64,000 nucleotides of DNA from Notamacropus eugenii (taxonomy: Eukaryota; Chordata; Mammalia; Diprotodontia; Macropodidae): the NCBI RefSeq assembly GCF_028372415.1, contig NC_092876.1:65066885-65130884 (forward strand), read 5' to 3'. Both the position numbers and the translations under genes were made by a program. The notes under the pieces were generated by a model that saw only the letters and a list, made by a program, of their open reading frames with translations, did no database searches and was not told the DNA's origin. The stretch's first letter is position 1, and each line of letters begins with the position of its first letter. Positions 1 to 11,736 of this stretch are shown in pieces.

Positions 1-1654
1 AAATTAGGAAGTTGGTTTTTTTTTTCCCAGCAATGTTAACTTCTCTAATATCATGTAGCATGGGGTACCAAAAACTGGAACTATATTCACCCAGTACAGT
101 ACCATTTTATGGATTTAAAAATCTAGTCTCTAGTTTAACAGTTCAGCGTGGGTATTTTTGTACTGGTATACTAGCTTCTAACTAATAATATATTGATCAA
201 ATGTTAATGCTGTTCAGTATATACTAACATTTTTGCACGGCTAGAAATCCAATGTCTAGGAGAATTAATAGAAAATGAATCGGCCCATTTCAAAGTATTT
301 TTTTCTTCAACTTTTTGGAAAGAAATGCCAAATTCACCTTGATTGATGAAAACTTTGGCATCTCTCCATGTGCATATTGTAGTCCTCTACCCTTAACAGA
401 AAGTCTGGAGGGAAGAGATATACAGAACCCCCTCCCTGATGCCTACGCCCTCTTAGAGGCTAGCTCCCTGCGGGACACCTTGCCAGTAGGCATGATTGAC
501 TGTGGTGTCAGATGGCTAATCATAGATTGCCATTTGCAACTAACTGTATTCCTGTCTAGAGTAAAAACATGTTTTCAGCCATTCGGTGTTAGTCTGTTAA
601 CTTCTCTACTGTTGTATTAACCACTAGTCTTTGAGATTGTTCATTTTATTATGTGCATTTGGTTATGTCTGTCCCATAATCCAGAGAAGAAGAGACGGTT
701 GATTTTCTGAAGGTGGTTTGTGATTTGAAAATAAGTCTATGCATTCTCAGTTTTCTGTTTCTACCGGTGGTGGGGAGAAAAGAAATTGGCTGACTCGTCA
801 CATTTGCTTCGGGGGTAAAGCATACCTGCGTGTATTCACTGAAGCACAGGATGGCTTCTCAGTTGGGCACAGGAGCCTTTTGAGAGGGAAAGCACCTGTG
901 GAAATTCCCCCAGTGGGCTCCACATATTTCTGGTACCTGTTGTTGAGCATTACCTGTTCTTATGACAGCAAGATAGATTTCTGTGGGCTTATGTTTCACT
1001 GCAGATACTTTGTTTTTTAATCTTCCAAATGTCCCTGGTCCTTCCATTCTCTGAAATCTGTATTACATTTCCTGTTAGATGCATGGATACTCAGACACAC
1101 ACACACACACACGAATACATATATTCACATATCTGCTTTTGGAATCTTTCATTGCTGAATTCTAATGTAAATGCGATAGAAGTAAGTGATTAATCAGCAG
1201 CTTCTTGAATTCCAATCAGCATTTGGTAGCTTATTTGGCAACCACTTAACAAAGTCACTTCATAAAGCCAAATTCAGGACTGTGCCATTATTGCTCTTAC
1301 CCAGCAGGCTCCAGTTTACAACTGTAGAATGAATCCTCTAAGTAAGGAGACAACATGTGTTTTAGATCTGCTCGAGAATATATTCAGTCTCCTCACAAGT
1401 AGCCATGGTCTGTCCCAGAAGCTACAGTCTGTGTGATCACATCTGTTACTTTAATTTCCCTTCCATTTCTACCCTCACCTGACAGTTATAATATATCCTG
1501 TCAGTGAGATAGGAAGCACTTTGAAGTCTCTGTGTAGTACCAGCTGCCCACTTCCCCCCTTTGTTTTTTTTTGAGAATGTTGGATGAGTTGAAAAACCTT
1601 TTTAGAAAGTAAATTCTTTTTAAACAACTACCAGTAAAGCTTTTAGGGATGGAG
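1..1654. other. No gene recognised; unassigned AT-rich DNA
   Basis: I see no protein, RNA or repeat family here that I can name, apart from a short AC microsatellite. Open frames are short, lie on both strands and lack recognisable domains. Confidence 0.5.
1095..1112. repeat. (AC)9 microsatellite
   Basis: Nine consecutive AC dinucleotides, read directly. Confidence 0.95.
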
Positions 1655-1820
1655 TCAGCTTGGGCCACACTTGGAAAGGACATTGAACTGAGAATCCTAG
1701 CCCTGCTCCTGAGATCTATTGTGTCACCTGAGACAAATGTCACTTCCAAGGCCTCTGTTTCCTCATCTCTAGAATGGTGTCTAACTAAAGCTCTTTAAGG
1801 CCTCTCCTGATGCCAGTGGT
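1655..1820 (+). repeat. MIR/CORE-SINE-like fragment
   Basis: It shows the usual MIR order: a diverged 'cacctgagacaaatgtcac' block, then 'ctgtttcctcatctctagaatg', then a tail resembling 'aaggcctctcctgatgcc'. It is old and diverged; orientation is judged from the 'tttcctcatct' block. Confidence 0.55.
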
Positions 1821-3554
1821 CTGTGTTTTTTGTGAGGATGGCACATCAATATTCCAGTGCACAGTTTTCACCAGGTGAATGTTTAAGTAAAAATTACCCA
1901 CACCTTTCAGTTGTTCACTATTGGAATCACTGTGGAACCTGATGCGCCTTGTAGCTTCTGCCTTTGGGACAATTAGGCATCCTGCTCACTCAACTCTCTT
2001 AAAGAATAAAGAACTTTCCTATGCACCACTTTCTTTTACCAAATTTCTGCAACCTTTTTGCTATTGAAATTATATTGTTATAAACCTGGTTAACATTTGT
2101 ACCCAAGTCTGAATGACTTTAATGACTCTTTTCTCTGGAGCTTATAACCTCTATTTGAGCAAGCAACTTGTTTAGACAGTTTGGGGTAAGAAAAAGGTGC
2201 CTTATGTTAGGGGAAGAGAGAGGTAGAGACAGGGAAAGTGATTGATTTGAATTCGAAAACTAGGGTGGTCAAGAAGGAAGCTGCCCTTTCTGCCCCCTGT
2301 GTTCACTCCCTGGTTGACAAAGACTTGCTCGTGATGGGGTCAGTTGAAGAGGACAAGAGCTAGCACTGAGGTGTTGCAGGGCCCAGAGGCCCCAGGTCCC
2401 TTTGCCCTCCAGGGATTTGCCTTTGTTTCCCTGAGGACAGGCTCACACCACTTGTGCCACGGAGGCAGCATGCCCACAGAGTCTCTGAATAGCACTGAGG
2501 ATGCATTTTCAGAAAGCAGGACACAAAATTACCTAGTTTATTTCCAAAGGATACTTGAAATCTCCCCTTCGTAAAGCTCCACAAGAGGAAAAAGTGAAAC
2601 CTGATGCTCTTGAGACCACTTAACAACAGTGAAAACAATGAGTACTTTCTCCTGTCATAGAATCCAAGAACTCCCTCTGCAACCCCTGAGAGAAGACAGT
2701 TTGCAGGTGCAGTCTCACCCGTCATTGGCAAGCCTCACTTTAAAAGGGAACCATGATGGATAATAAAGCAGGAACCCATTTGGAACTGAGTATGTGTCTG
2801 AGTCTACCCAGCATTCCTTGGCCTTGTTAAATTGTAGCTTTAGTCAAAAAGTGAGAGTCACCAGTGTGCAAAAGCAGTAGGAACTCAAACATCTCCCACA
2901 ATCTCCTGATACTAGTGTTCACTTTGCTTCTGTCTTCTCCAGGTGTGCACCTTATATTGTATGATATGAATTAAACTTCTATGAATCACTTTTCTTTTCC
3001 TGCTTTGTATAACCCCACCTTCCGGAAGCACATTTTACATTTAATTTTCTAGTACTGAAAATCCAAATTTATGTTGGCCATAACAAGGAGAGTCAAGATT
3101 TGGGCAGCTTATTTTGCTTATTATCTGTGTAATAATAAACGTTCACGAAGTATTCATTGAATGGATGAAAATAAGCTTTCAGATTTGGCGCAGTGTTTAG
3201 GTATACTGGCTCAATAGCATAATTCCCTTTCTGCCATAATATTTCTAACATGAGTTAGGCACTTTTTGTAAGGAAAACCGTTGTTTTGTTTATTGGAAAC
3301 ATTTTTTAGATGCCCAGGAGCCTTTCGCTATAACTGGCATACGTAAAAGCCAACTAAAAAACAGTAATCTCATTGACCAAAAAGGTCAATAGGCACCAAT
3401 ATTGTTCAGAGTCGAAACTGTCTCCCAGAATTGGGAAAACCTTTCCTGCTGAGGTGAAAACCTTTCCTCAGATGGTGAAAACCACAATCTTTCCTGAGCC
3501 CCTGCTGTCTTAAGCCCCTAGAATTTGAGCTCTTCTGGCCCTGTATCTTCTGGA
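1821..3554. other. No gene recognised
   Basis: Unassigned sequence. The open frames on both strands near 2.34-2.73 kb overlap one another, have no recognisable domain and are probably chance. Confidence 0.45.
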
Positions 3555-3616
3555 ATCAAATGAGATATTTGTAAAGCACTTAGCACACAGTAGGCCCTGT
3601 ATAAATGCTTATTAAC
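3555..3616 (+). repeat. MIR 3' end fragment
   Basis: Carries the typical MIR 3' phrase: 'tttgtaaagcacttagcaca', then 'cagtaggccctgtataaa' and 'tgcttatt'. Confidence 0.7.
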
Positions 3617-4675
3617 TTCTCCCCACGCACCCCTAGCTTCTTGAAGCAGAATCATGTGCCCATTGAGTTCTCATACTCCTTGGAGGGTCTTTTCCCAATT
3701 GTACCTCCTCATTATGATGAGAAGCCTGCCTGTTCACATGGTGGAGGTCTTCCCTACTGTTTTACTCATTTAAATTACCTGATCACCATGATTTGGGAAT
3801 GAGACAAGAGGTAGACCAGTCACCTGGTCATTGTTGTGCCACGTGAGTTTTCTATTACTCTTCCTGCAGTTTTCCAAAACTAGAAAGAGTTTTTAAAGGA
3901 TGTCCATTTCAGCTGCTTATCCTGTGCTAAGATGGTGACCATAAGAAGAGAGGTCTCTTTAGACTGTTTTGCCCATCTCCCAGTTCACCCCCTTCCACGT
4001 GACTGTTCCAATCCCTTATTTCATGCATTGAGTCCTTGTTTTCCCTGATTACAGCTTTGAGCTTGTGTTCTGTTTTAGAGGCTGACCTCCTTTCCTCTTG
4101 GGTCCTGGGAATTGTACTGTATGTCAGTGATGCCTGTACACGTTGTCCACATTGTAGTGTCCTCAAGGCGATGGTCTTCAGTGTAGTCAGTCTTGTGTGT
4201 GTGTTATCAGCTGCTATTGAGCATACTGTGCTGCAAGGACTTTCATGTACCTTGTTCTATAAAAGTAGCAAAAGCAGAATGTAATCCTTTTGGAAGCTTA
4301 CTGATTCCTGCTAAGAAATTTTTGTTTTTCAGAACTGTAAGAAATAAAGTTAATTTTTTAAAAATCACACAATGAATTGTTCTTTGTGTGGTGATTTCTT
4401 CACGTCGTCAATGATATGAAGGTGATACTGAATTAAGACAGAAAAACAGAGTGATATGCAATCCTTTGCCTTAACTCCAGGCTTCTGCCAAAGTTCAAGG
4501 TGGGTAACTTCCTGCTGCACTTGTAATAGAATAAGGCAAAAATAAAAGTCTAGGGTGGGTGTGGGAAGGATGCTTTATCCAAAAATGCAGTGAGCTATCC
4601 CAGGAAGTCTTGAATTAACTTTTACCAGTTGTCTTCAATTGGATGACCCCTTATCAGAGAGGTTACCAAGCAAAT
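3617..4675. other. No gene recognised
   Basis: Unassigned sequence. Overlapping short frames near 4.0-4.3 kb carry no domain that I recognise. Confidence 0.45.
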
Positions 4676-4855
4676 TCCTGTTTAAGGCAAGGTTTGAGCT
4701 AGGCGACTGAGGTCCTTGGCCCCTCCTCGGAGATCCTAACATTTACTACCAACTGCAGCCTTAGGCATATATGTAAACTTCTGTGAGTTCACATATCCTC
4801 ATCTGTAAGATGGGGATAGCAATATTTACACTCTCTGCATCTTAGTGTTGCTCTT
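4676..4855 (+). repeat. MIR-like SINE fragment
   Basis: Diverged MIR pattern: 'atatcctcatctgtaagatg' and 'gggatagcaatatttac' in the expected order. Confidence 0.55.
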
Positions 4856-5455
4856 TTTGCATATGTAATGTTTAATTTTTTCCCCAATTACATGTAAAAA
4901 CAATTTTAACATTTAACATTTTTTTCAAATTTGAGTTCCAAATTCTCACCTTCCATCCCCCTCCTCACTGAGAAAACAAGCAGTTTGACATAGGTTGTGC
5001 ATGTGTGGTCATGCAAAACACATTTGCATGTAAGTCATCCTGTGAAAAAAAACAGACCAAAAAAATCCACCAAACACAAGAAAAATAATGAAGGTAAGGG
5101 AAAAGTGTTTTTGATCTGCGTTCAGGCTCTACCAGTTCTTCCTTTGGAGCTGGACAGTATCTTTCATCATAAGTCCTTCAGAGTTGCCATAGATCTTCAT
5201 ATGCCTGAGAGAAGCTAAGTTATTCACAGTAAATAATCACACAATGTTGCTGTTAATGTGTCTGATGTTCTCCTGGTCCTGCTCACTTCCCTTTGCATCT
5301 GTTGATGTAAATCTTTCCAGGTTTTTCCTGAAACCAGCCTGCTCATAATTTCTTGTAGCACAATAGTATCGCATCACAATCATGTGCCACAACTTGTTCA
5401 GCCATTCCCCAATGGATGGGCATCCCCTCAATTTCCAATTCTTTGCCACCACTTA
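4856..5455 (-). repeat. L1 3' end (3'UTR and ORF2 C-terminus)
   Basis: Read on the minus strand, this is the end of a marsupial-type L1. ORF2 codons corresponding to VAKNWKLRGCPSIGEWLNKL (near 5.39-5.45 kb) match the far C-terminal part of L1 ORF2p. They are followed by the region encoding the WKDLH..ML.. tail and a 3'UTR ending in A-rich sequence (T-rich on the plus strand near 4.86 kb). It is 5' truncated at about 5455 and broken by stops. Confidence 0.85.
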
Positions 5456-5509
5456 GTGTTGTTTTGAGGATAAAATGGAGTCATGTATATGAAACATTAT
5501 AAATGAGAG

Positions 5510-5532
5510 TCTGATGATGATGATGATGATGG
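5510..5532. repeat. (GAT)n microsatellite
   Basis: About seven GAT/TGA units, read directly. Confidence 0.9.
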
Positions 5533-5635
5533 TGCCAGTCGCTTTAATTCCAGAACTATCGACTTAATGAGGTGGTGTTTTTATAGCTTGAAGAGAAAAT
5601 TAGCCAAAGGCACAAATCTTGGTAGGAACTTTTTA

Positions 5636-5975
5636 GACCATTCTTTTTAGAATGTAGAGCTGGAAGGAATCATCTGGTTCAAGCCCTTTATTTTACAGAT
5701 AGGGAAACTGAGGCCCGTGGAGGTAGGATGATTTCCCAAGGTTACATGGATAGTAAGTAGCAAAACTAGGGATAAAATGTAAGACTTTTAATTGCAAATC
5801 TAAGCTTATTTCTATCCGATTAAATCATGTAGTCTGACCTCTGTATCTTAGAAAATGGAAAACTGAGTTCCAGAATGTTATCACTTGTTGAAGGTCATAC
5901 AGCTGCTTAGTGGCAGATAGAGAATTAGAACAGAGATTTCCTGACTGTTAATCCAAGGTTCTGTTCACTTCATTT
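5636..5975 (-). repeat. Two adjacent old MIR/CORE-type repeats
   Basis: Two successive blocks share the pattern 'agctggaaggaatcatctgg', 'acagatagggaaactgaggc', 'aaggttacatggatagtaag' (5.64-5.80 kb) and 'tcacttgttgaaggtcatac', 'agctgcttagtggcagatag' (5.82-5.98 kb). This is a common therian interspersed motif. The subfamily is uncertain. Confidence 0.55.
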
Positions 5976-6210
5976 TCCATGTTAAAATGGGATCTTTAAT
6001 TTTTGAGGAACAGTTTCATTGATTTACCAAAAAAAATAATAATAATTCTATTTGTAATGGAAAAGAAAGAACCAACTAAAATGTAGAGTCAGGTTAGGTA
6101 CACCATTACTTTTATGCTCCAAATCACAATAAATAGGAACATAAGAAAAATAATGAGTGATAATGGATATGTGATGCCTTTACATTTGCAAAATTCTTTA
6201 CGTATATTTA

Positions 6211-6463
6211 GGGTAGCTTAATAGCGCCATAGAGCACAGAGTGCCAGACCTGGAGTTAATGAGACTCATCTTCCTGAGTTCAGATCCTGCCTCAGGCACT
6301 TACTCGGCTGTGTGACCCAGGACAAATCACCACCCTCTTTGCCTTGGTTTCCTCATTTGTAAAATGAGCTGGAGAAGGAAATGGCAAATGATTCTAGCCA
6401 AGAAAACGCCAAATGGAGTCGCAAAGAGTCAGACATGACTGAAAACCACTTAGCAGCAACAAA
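6211..6463 (+). repeat. tRNA-headed SINE with RTE/BovB-like tail
   Basis: The head 'gggtagcttaatagcgccat' matches the 'gcagctaggtggcgcagtgg' start of marsupial tRNA-type SINEs. The core 'gctgtgtgacccaggacaaa' and 'ttcctcatttgtaaaatgag' follows, then the tail 'ccaaatggagtcgcaaagag' and 'tcagacatgactgaaa', ending in CAA-rich sequence instead of poly-A. The tail resembles the 3' end of BovB/RTE LINEs, so the copy was presumably mobilised by RTE. Confidence 0.85.
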
Positions 6464-6600
6464 TTACTCATATTTGTCTCAAGTCTTACAGTAACCTCAT
6501 GAGGTTTCCACTATAGTATTAGACCTATTTTGTAGATGAAGAAATTGAGACTCAGGTTAAGTGGATTATTGGTGGTCACACAGATGACAGTAGGATAACA
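6464..6600 (-). repeat. MIR fragment
   Basis: Antisense MIR pattern: 'ttttgtagatgaagaaattg' followed by 'ggtcacacagatgacagtag'. Confidence 0.6.
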
Positions 6601-7027
6601 CTACTAAGTGTGTCCAGTGAGAATAAAAACATTGAATCACTGCCATCAACCTCCATCCAGTCCATAAGATCCTGTATTTGCTTCAGCACCAGGGCTCATG
6701 CCCTTCCTTCTTCCTTATGAGAGGCAGCGCTGAGTGGTACCTACAGGACACTTAGGCTTCATTGTGATTGCCAATAGCTATGCCCCCTCACCACAACATT
6801 TCACCTCTGTATTTCAGTTTCCTCATCAGTAAAATAAAGAAAAATAAATGATGACAATAAAGATAATTACCACACTCCCTTCTACACAGCTATTCTGAGG
6901 CCAGAAGAGTTCTAGAAAATTTTAAAATGTTGTAGGCACGTGTGGTATTATTTTGTACTATTATATGACAATCTTTTCTGTAGTTAACAGTGGGCAGTGG
7001 GCTACATAAATGAGAGGAAAAGAAAGG
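6601..7027. other. Mostly unassigned
   Basis: There is a possible very diverged MIR around 6.80-6.96 kb ('tttcctcatcagtaaaataa'). No gene is seen. Confidence 0.4.
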
Positions 7028-7296
7028 AACAAGCATTTATTAAGCACCCACTTTGTGCCAGATATTGTGCTAAGTACTTTGCAGACAAATAGTATCTCTT
7101 TTGATACTCACTATAACCCTGTGAGATAGGTGCTATTATTATTTCCATTTTATAGTTGGGGAAACTGAGGCAGGCAGAGGTTAAGTGATTTGCTCAGGAT
7201 CACAAAGCTAAGAAATGTCAGAGGCTGGATTTGAACTAGATCTTTCTGACTTCAGGCCTGGCACTCTATCCCCTGTATCACCTACCTGCCCTGAAT
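7028..7296 (-). repeat. MIR/THER-type SINE, nearly complete
   Basis: Antisense copy: 'caagcatttattaagcaccc', 'actataaccctgtgagatag', 'ggggaaactgaggcaggcag' and 'ggctggatttgaactagatc' appear in the expected order, ending near the tRNA-like head at 7296. The open frame that starts inside it (7215) is a shadow. Confidence 0.85.
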
Positions 7297-8070
7297 TTAT
7301 TATTGATAAGCATGTCACAACTAATACATTCAAGCAATTTGTCTCCAACAAGCTCATCACCGTGGGAGTCTGTATACTAATGTGCTCATCTCCTCAAATG
7401 TTTTTAGGCTTCCACTTTTTAAATAGATGCGTGTAAGCTACATAATGTCTTATTATATTATAGTCACAGACTAGTTGTTCATTTTTCCAGAAATGGCATT
7501 ATTCAGTTGGGATTGCTCTCCTTAATCACCACACTGGGCTTCAAATGATTTTGATCAATCCTCGAATCAATTCCACCTTCCCAGGGCAGAGATTTTCTGC
7601 TGGTCAGTGCATTCAAAGTTTTGACAATATTTTAATCAATGGAAATGTGGTGGGAACAAAGGTGTGTCTTCCCAAGTTGCCTGACAAGGAGGAAGACAAG
7701 TCAACATTCATTAATTACTTACCATGTGGAAGATACCATGTGCTACATGTTGCGGATATGAGGAGAGAACAAAATTACATCGTCGGGGATGTCCAGAAGT
7801 TCGTATGGCGAAGAGAGTAGAATTTTTTTGCATTAAGTGTCTCTTTATAAAGAAGTCATCTCAGTCTCCTGTTTAATTGTGGGTGACTTAACTAAATACC
7901 CTGAAAATAACAGGTAAAGAAAATACTAAACTCTTAAGATGGAACCTAGATGTTCTTGGAAGTACAGAGTTGTGGATTAAAATTCCCTTAACTTCTTTGA
8001 AAGGCAAAAGGAAAAGTACAAATTAGGCTAGACCACCAGAGGGAATACGCCTGTTTTAATGAATCAACAG
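7297..8070. other. Mostly unassigned, with a short MIR/L2 3'-end-like piece
   Basis: The stretch 7697-7775 ('caacattcattaattactta', 'ccatgtggaagataccatgt') resembles the antisense 3' end shared by MIR/L2-type repeats. A 91-codon frame covers it and I recognise no protein in it. Confidence 0.4.
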
Positions 8071-8300
8071 AGAACTGTTAAAGACCTTAGCTTAAGGCCA
8101 AGGTCTCCCACTGCATTTGGGACCATCTCCAGTCTTCCTAATCTGTATCTTGCCACTGACTCAGGAGGAGAAAGTGAGGCTGGTGAATTGCACAGCCCTG
8201 CCTCACTTAAATCCAATTCATTTGTATGTCATGGCATCTCCTCCCTGATGTTATGGTCCTCTGAAAATGAAGGACAATTGGCAGCAACAACTAAATGGAC
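8071..8300 (+). repeat. Interspersed SINE-like repeat (same superfamily as 15.4 and 49.8 kb)
   Basis: Shares 'gggaccatctccagtcttcc', 'gaggagaaagtgaggctggt', 'gcacagccctgcctcactta' and 'gatgttatggtcctctgaaa', 'atgaaggacaattggcagca' with the copies at 15,354-15,704 and 49,325-50,142. The tail ends in CAA-type sequence without poly-A. Its similarity to the RTE 3' end suggests, but does not prove, RTE mobilisation. Confidence 0.7.
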
Positions 8301-9592
8301 TCACTGATTGACACCTGTTTCTTAGATCTTCTGAATCTCCTCAATTCTACATTAAAGGTAGTTTTAAAATTGCATATTACATCTTATTGCTACAGTTAGA
8401 AAAAAAATCTGATATGCTGTTTTTTAAAAGTTACAATAGCTTTTCCTTTTCAAAAGTTTCCTCATAAAAGGAAGTGACATTGGGCTCCCAGAAGGCCAGT
8501 ATTACGAGTGCTGAAGTAGGTTTTACCAGACAAGGAAAGGTTTTGAAGTTAGATTGCATTAACTGTCCAAGGGCTCACCATCTCTGAAGAAATTCAAGGG
8601 CAAAAAAGTTAGCTCTTCAGCCATAGAGACTCATGAAAAAGCTCCAGTACATCAGCTTTCCTTGTCAATGATTTGCATATGATTTGATAGCAAGGCATTC
8701 AGCAGAAAAGCACCAGGTGCTTCATGTTCTGATGTGAGGTAAATAGCATCAGGAAAGGAGCCTAGATTCCTCACTAGATTTGGTCCTATATAGACGAAAA
8801 GAAGACACCAATTTGCTTTGAAAGAATATGCTTTGGAGGCAAGAAATCGCTTTTGTAATGCGTTCCATTTTGTCCTGCTTTGGTTCTACTTTTAATGTTA
8901 TTAAAATAGTTGAGATTTTTCATATATTCATCTTTTTGTTGATCATAAAAATGATTTTTATTTTCAGTGTTTACCAAAAAAATAAGATATATGTTCACAA
9001 TTTTAATTTGGTATAGAGTCAACCGAAAGAGGACATTTATATTTATCACAAAAACAGATGAACCAACTTTAAAGTATCTGTGGTTTTGAAAATATTGCTT
9101 TATGGTCTGGCTTACATTCAGGATGCTACCCTTTCTTTGTATACTAGTGCTAAGGGCTATGGTTGACCACAAAAGCAGCAACTAATAATACAAGTAGAAA
9201 AGAGAGGAAGCTATAAAATAACCATTTTCTTTATGTTATATATCCATGTTTTGGGAATAAAGACACCTGCAAGGTCAGTGTTCATAGGAAGATTAATTTT
9301 TAAGACTGAATATCCTTGTTTTAGGGGGGTATATGGTTATATTCACATCCCTGTAATTTCATTTCCCGCCCTTCAGATTTCATTCTCCCTTGCGATGAAA
9401 AATAATTTCGTCAAAATATCAGCCGTATATACAACATCTTGTCTTAATGGTCCCCCACCTCACTGATGTGAAAGATACCTATGTCTTATTTTCTGTTCCC
9501 TAGAACCTTTATTGAGGTTTTCCCCCCTCTTATTCAAAGTCTGACTTTCTTTTAGTGATCTTTTCACTTACATAATTATAGTTATTGTGCAT
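8301..9592. other. No feature recognised
   Basis: AT-rich sequence. The longest frame (131 codons, minus, 8.79-9.18 kb) is low-complexity and Asn/Ile/Lys-rich, as expected by chance in AT-rich DNA. No repeat family is recognised. Confidence 0.45.
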
Positions 9593-9842
9593 AGGGCAAC
9601 TAGGTGGTACTGTGGATAAAACACTAGATTGGGAATCAAGAAAACTTATTTTCCTGAGTTCAAATATGGCTTCAGACACTTCCTAGCTGTGTGACCCTGG
9701 ACAAGTCACTTCACCCTGTTTGCCTCAGTTCCCTCATTTCTAAAATCAATTGGAGAAAGAAATGGCAAACCACTCCAGTGTCTCTGTTAAGAAAACCCCA
9801 AATGGGGTCGCAAAGAGTCAGATACAACTGAACGAAACAAAA
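9593..9842 (+). repeat. tRNA-headed SINE with RTE/BovB-like tail
   Basis: Head 'gggcaactaggtggtactgt', B-box-like 'gagttcaaatatggcttcag', core 'tgtgaccctggacaagtcac', and tail 'ccccaaatggggtcgcaaag' with 'agtcagatacaactgaacg'. It is complete and ends in an ACAAAA tail. Confidence 0.9.
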
Positions 9843-9909
9843 ATTCTTGACTCTAATCCCTGACTTTTTCTTCTACCCCTCCAATCCTAACATCTAATCT
9901 CTTTTCATC

Positions 9910-10525
9910 CTGGCCAATTTACACTGGGTAAAGTGAAGTCTCAGAGTTGTTTTAATGTGCATTTCCTTGCTGTTGTGACTTGTAGTATGTTTTTATGTGG
10001 TCATGTTTAGTTTGAAATTCCTATAAAAATGTCCATAGCCTTGGATCAGTTATCTATTGGGAATGCCTGTTGGTGTTACATATTTGTATCAATTCCTTGA
10101 TATATTTGGTATTTGACTTTTATTGGTGATATTTGATGCAAATATTTTTTACTGCTCTCTTATTTCTCTTCTAATTTTGTTTCCATTAATTTTATTCATG
10201 GAAAAGCTTTTTAATCTTCTGTAGTACAAATTGTCTTTTATCTTCTATTACCTCCTCTATTTTTTGTTTGGTTAAAAATTCTCTTCTTAATCAAAGCTAT
10301 CCTATAGGCATATAAAAAATGCTCTAAATCATTATTGATTAGAGAAAGGTAAATTAAAACAACTCTGAGGAGCCACCTCACACCTATCAGAAATGACAAG
10401 CGCTGGAGGGGATGAGGGAAAATACGTACACTAATGAATTGTAGGTGGAGTAACAAAAAATTTGAAACTAGACAATAAAAAATGTGTATACCCTTTGACC
10501 CAGCAATATATTTACTAGGCATATA
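9910..10525 (+). repeat. Old L1 3' part with inverted 5' segment (first half)
   Basis: Positions 9910-10292 read as L1 ORF2 on the minus strand, with an antisense match to the FLTKQ..IEEVIEDKRQ region. Positions 10,293-10,525 read as L1 ORF2 on the plus strand (KSLLIRE.QIKTTL, then CTPFDPAIYLLGI). The same plus-strand L1 resumes at 19,210 with LGLYLKEIIEKG, so 10,526-19,209 is inserted DNA. The head-to-head order inverted-5' then sense-3' is the signature of twin priming. Confidence 0.7.
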
Positions 10526-11736
10526 GCCTTTTCAAGTTCAATAATTTACCATTCTATCTATGTTCATCCCCATTGAAGGAGTTTGACAATATTGCTGACA
10601 ACACTAAGCTAAAAGCATAAGAGCATGCATACAGTCTTGTTTCACTCCATTGGTGAATGGGAAAGTGTCAGAGCATCATCCATCATCTAGAATCCAGGAA
10701 AGAATTCCATCATGAAATTGACATACAATACTGATGAACTTCTCCGGGCAACCAAATTTTGACATTTTTCATAAGGCTTCATAATTGACAGTATCAAAGG
10801 TCTTGTTTGGATCAATGAATATTGTGTACAGACCTAGCTATTCTGTCTCAAGTATTTCTCCTAGAGTTGTCAGGCAGCAAACACCATATTGACCATTCCT
10901 CCACCCTTTCTGAAACCACACTGGCTCTCAGGTAGATGACCATCCTCCAGGTGAAGGATCAGCCTATTAAGGAGGACTGTGGCAAGAATCTTGTCTGCAA
11001 TGACTAAGAGACAGACAACTCCCTCCACTCCCTACCCCACAACTGTTACAGGACAATTTATTTCCTTTACCTTTATAGAGATGGACAATGGACACTGAGA
11101 AAGAGGGAGTGTTAATGCATGATTTTTTTGTTCACAGATAATTGTGCACTCGATACAACCTCTGAAGCTGAGATGCAGAAAAGTATGGATCTGTTCTCTG
11201 TTGCTTGTCCTAATTTTAGCCTAACAACACCAAGAAAATGGAGGTTCTCCACCAACCAGCACCACATGACCCACACATGGAACCATCAGTTACAGCAGAT
11301 GGAGAAGTTTTGAATACTGTTGGGAGTATACATTCATAATGAGGCTGACTCATACATTGCCAGAGCTATCTCAGTATTTGGGAGGCTTCAAAGGAAAATT
11401 TGGGAGACGAGGTATTAGATTGCCTACCAAAGTGAAGGTGTACAGAGCTATTGTGCTGACCTCATTGTTGTATGTCTATGAAACCTGGACAGTCTACCAG
11501 CACCATGCCAGGAAACTGAATCGCTTCCATTTGAGTAGTCTTAAGCAGATTCTGAGGAGCACCTGGCAGGATAAGGTATTGGACACCGAGGTCCTTTCTC
11601 AAACTAAACTGTCAACCATTCACACTGTACCGCAGAGAATGCAACTCCAATGGACTAGCCAGGTTCAAGTGCCAAACATATGCTTGCCTAAAAGACTATT
11701 TCATGGAGAACTCACACAAAGCACTCACATGGTCTT
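10526..11736 (+). repeat. RTE LINE, 5'-inverted copy (first part)
   Basis: Positions 10,555-11,095 are homologous, in antisense, to 38,575-39,085 of the RTE at 37.5-41.0 kb (reverse transcriptase domain). Positions 11,100-11,736 are homologous in sense to the part just downstream (about 38,505 onward, FADD box region through QHHARKLNRFHLSSLKQIL). The copy therefore has its 5' part inverted at about 11,097 with roughly 70 bases missing at the join. The remaining 3' end is at 18,886-19,209, separated by an L1 insertion. Frames are interrupted and no functional protein is possible. Confidence 0.85.
11724..11736. repeat. TSD of the 7-kb L1, left copy
   Basis: CTCACATGGTCTT; the partner CTCACATAGTCTT lies at 18,886-18,898 (12 of 13 identical). 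It brackets the L1 and lies in RTE sequence on both sides. Confidence 0.75.

Noticed and set aside
8786-9181. 131-codon minus-strand frame as a gene
   Set aside because: AT-driven Asn/Ile/Lys/Phe-rich composition, no domain, overlapped by frames on the other strand.
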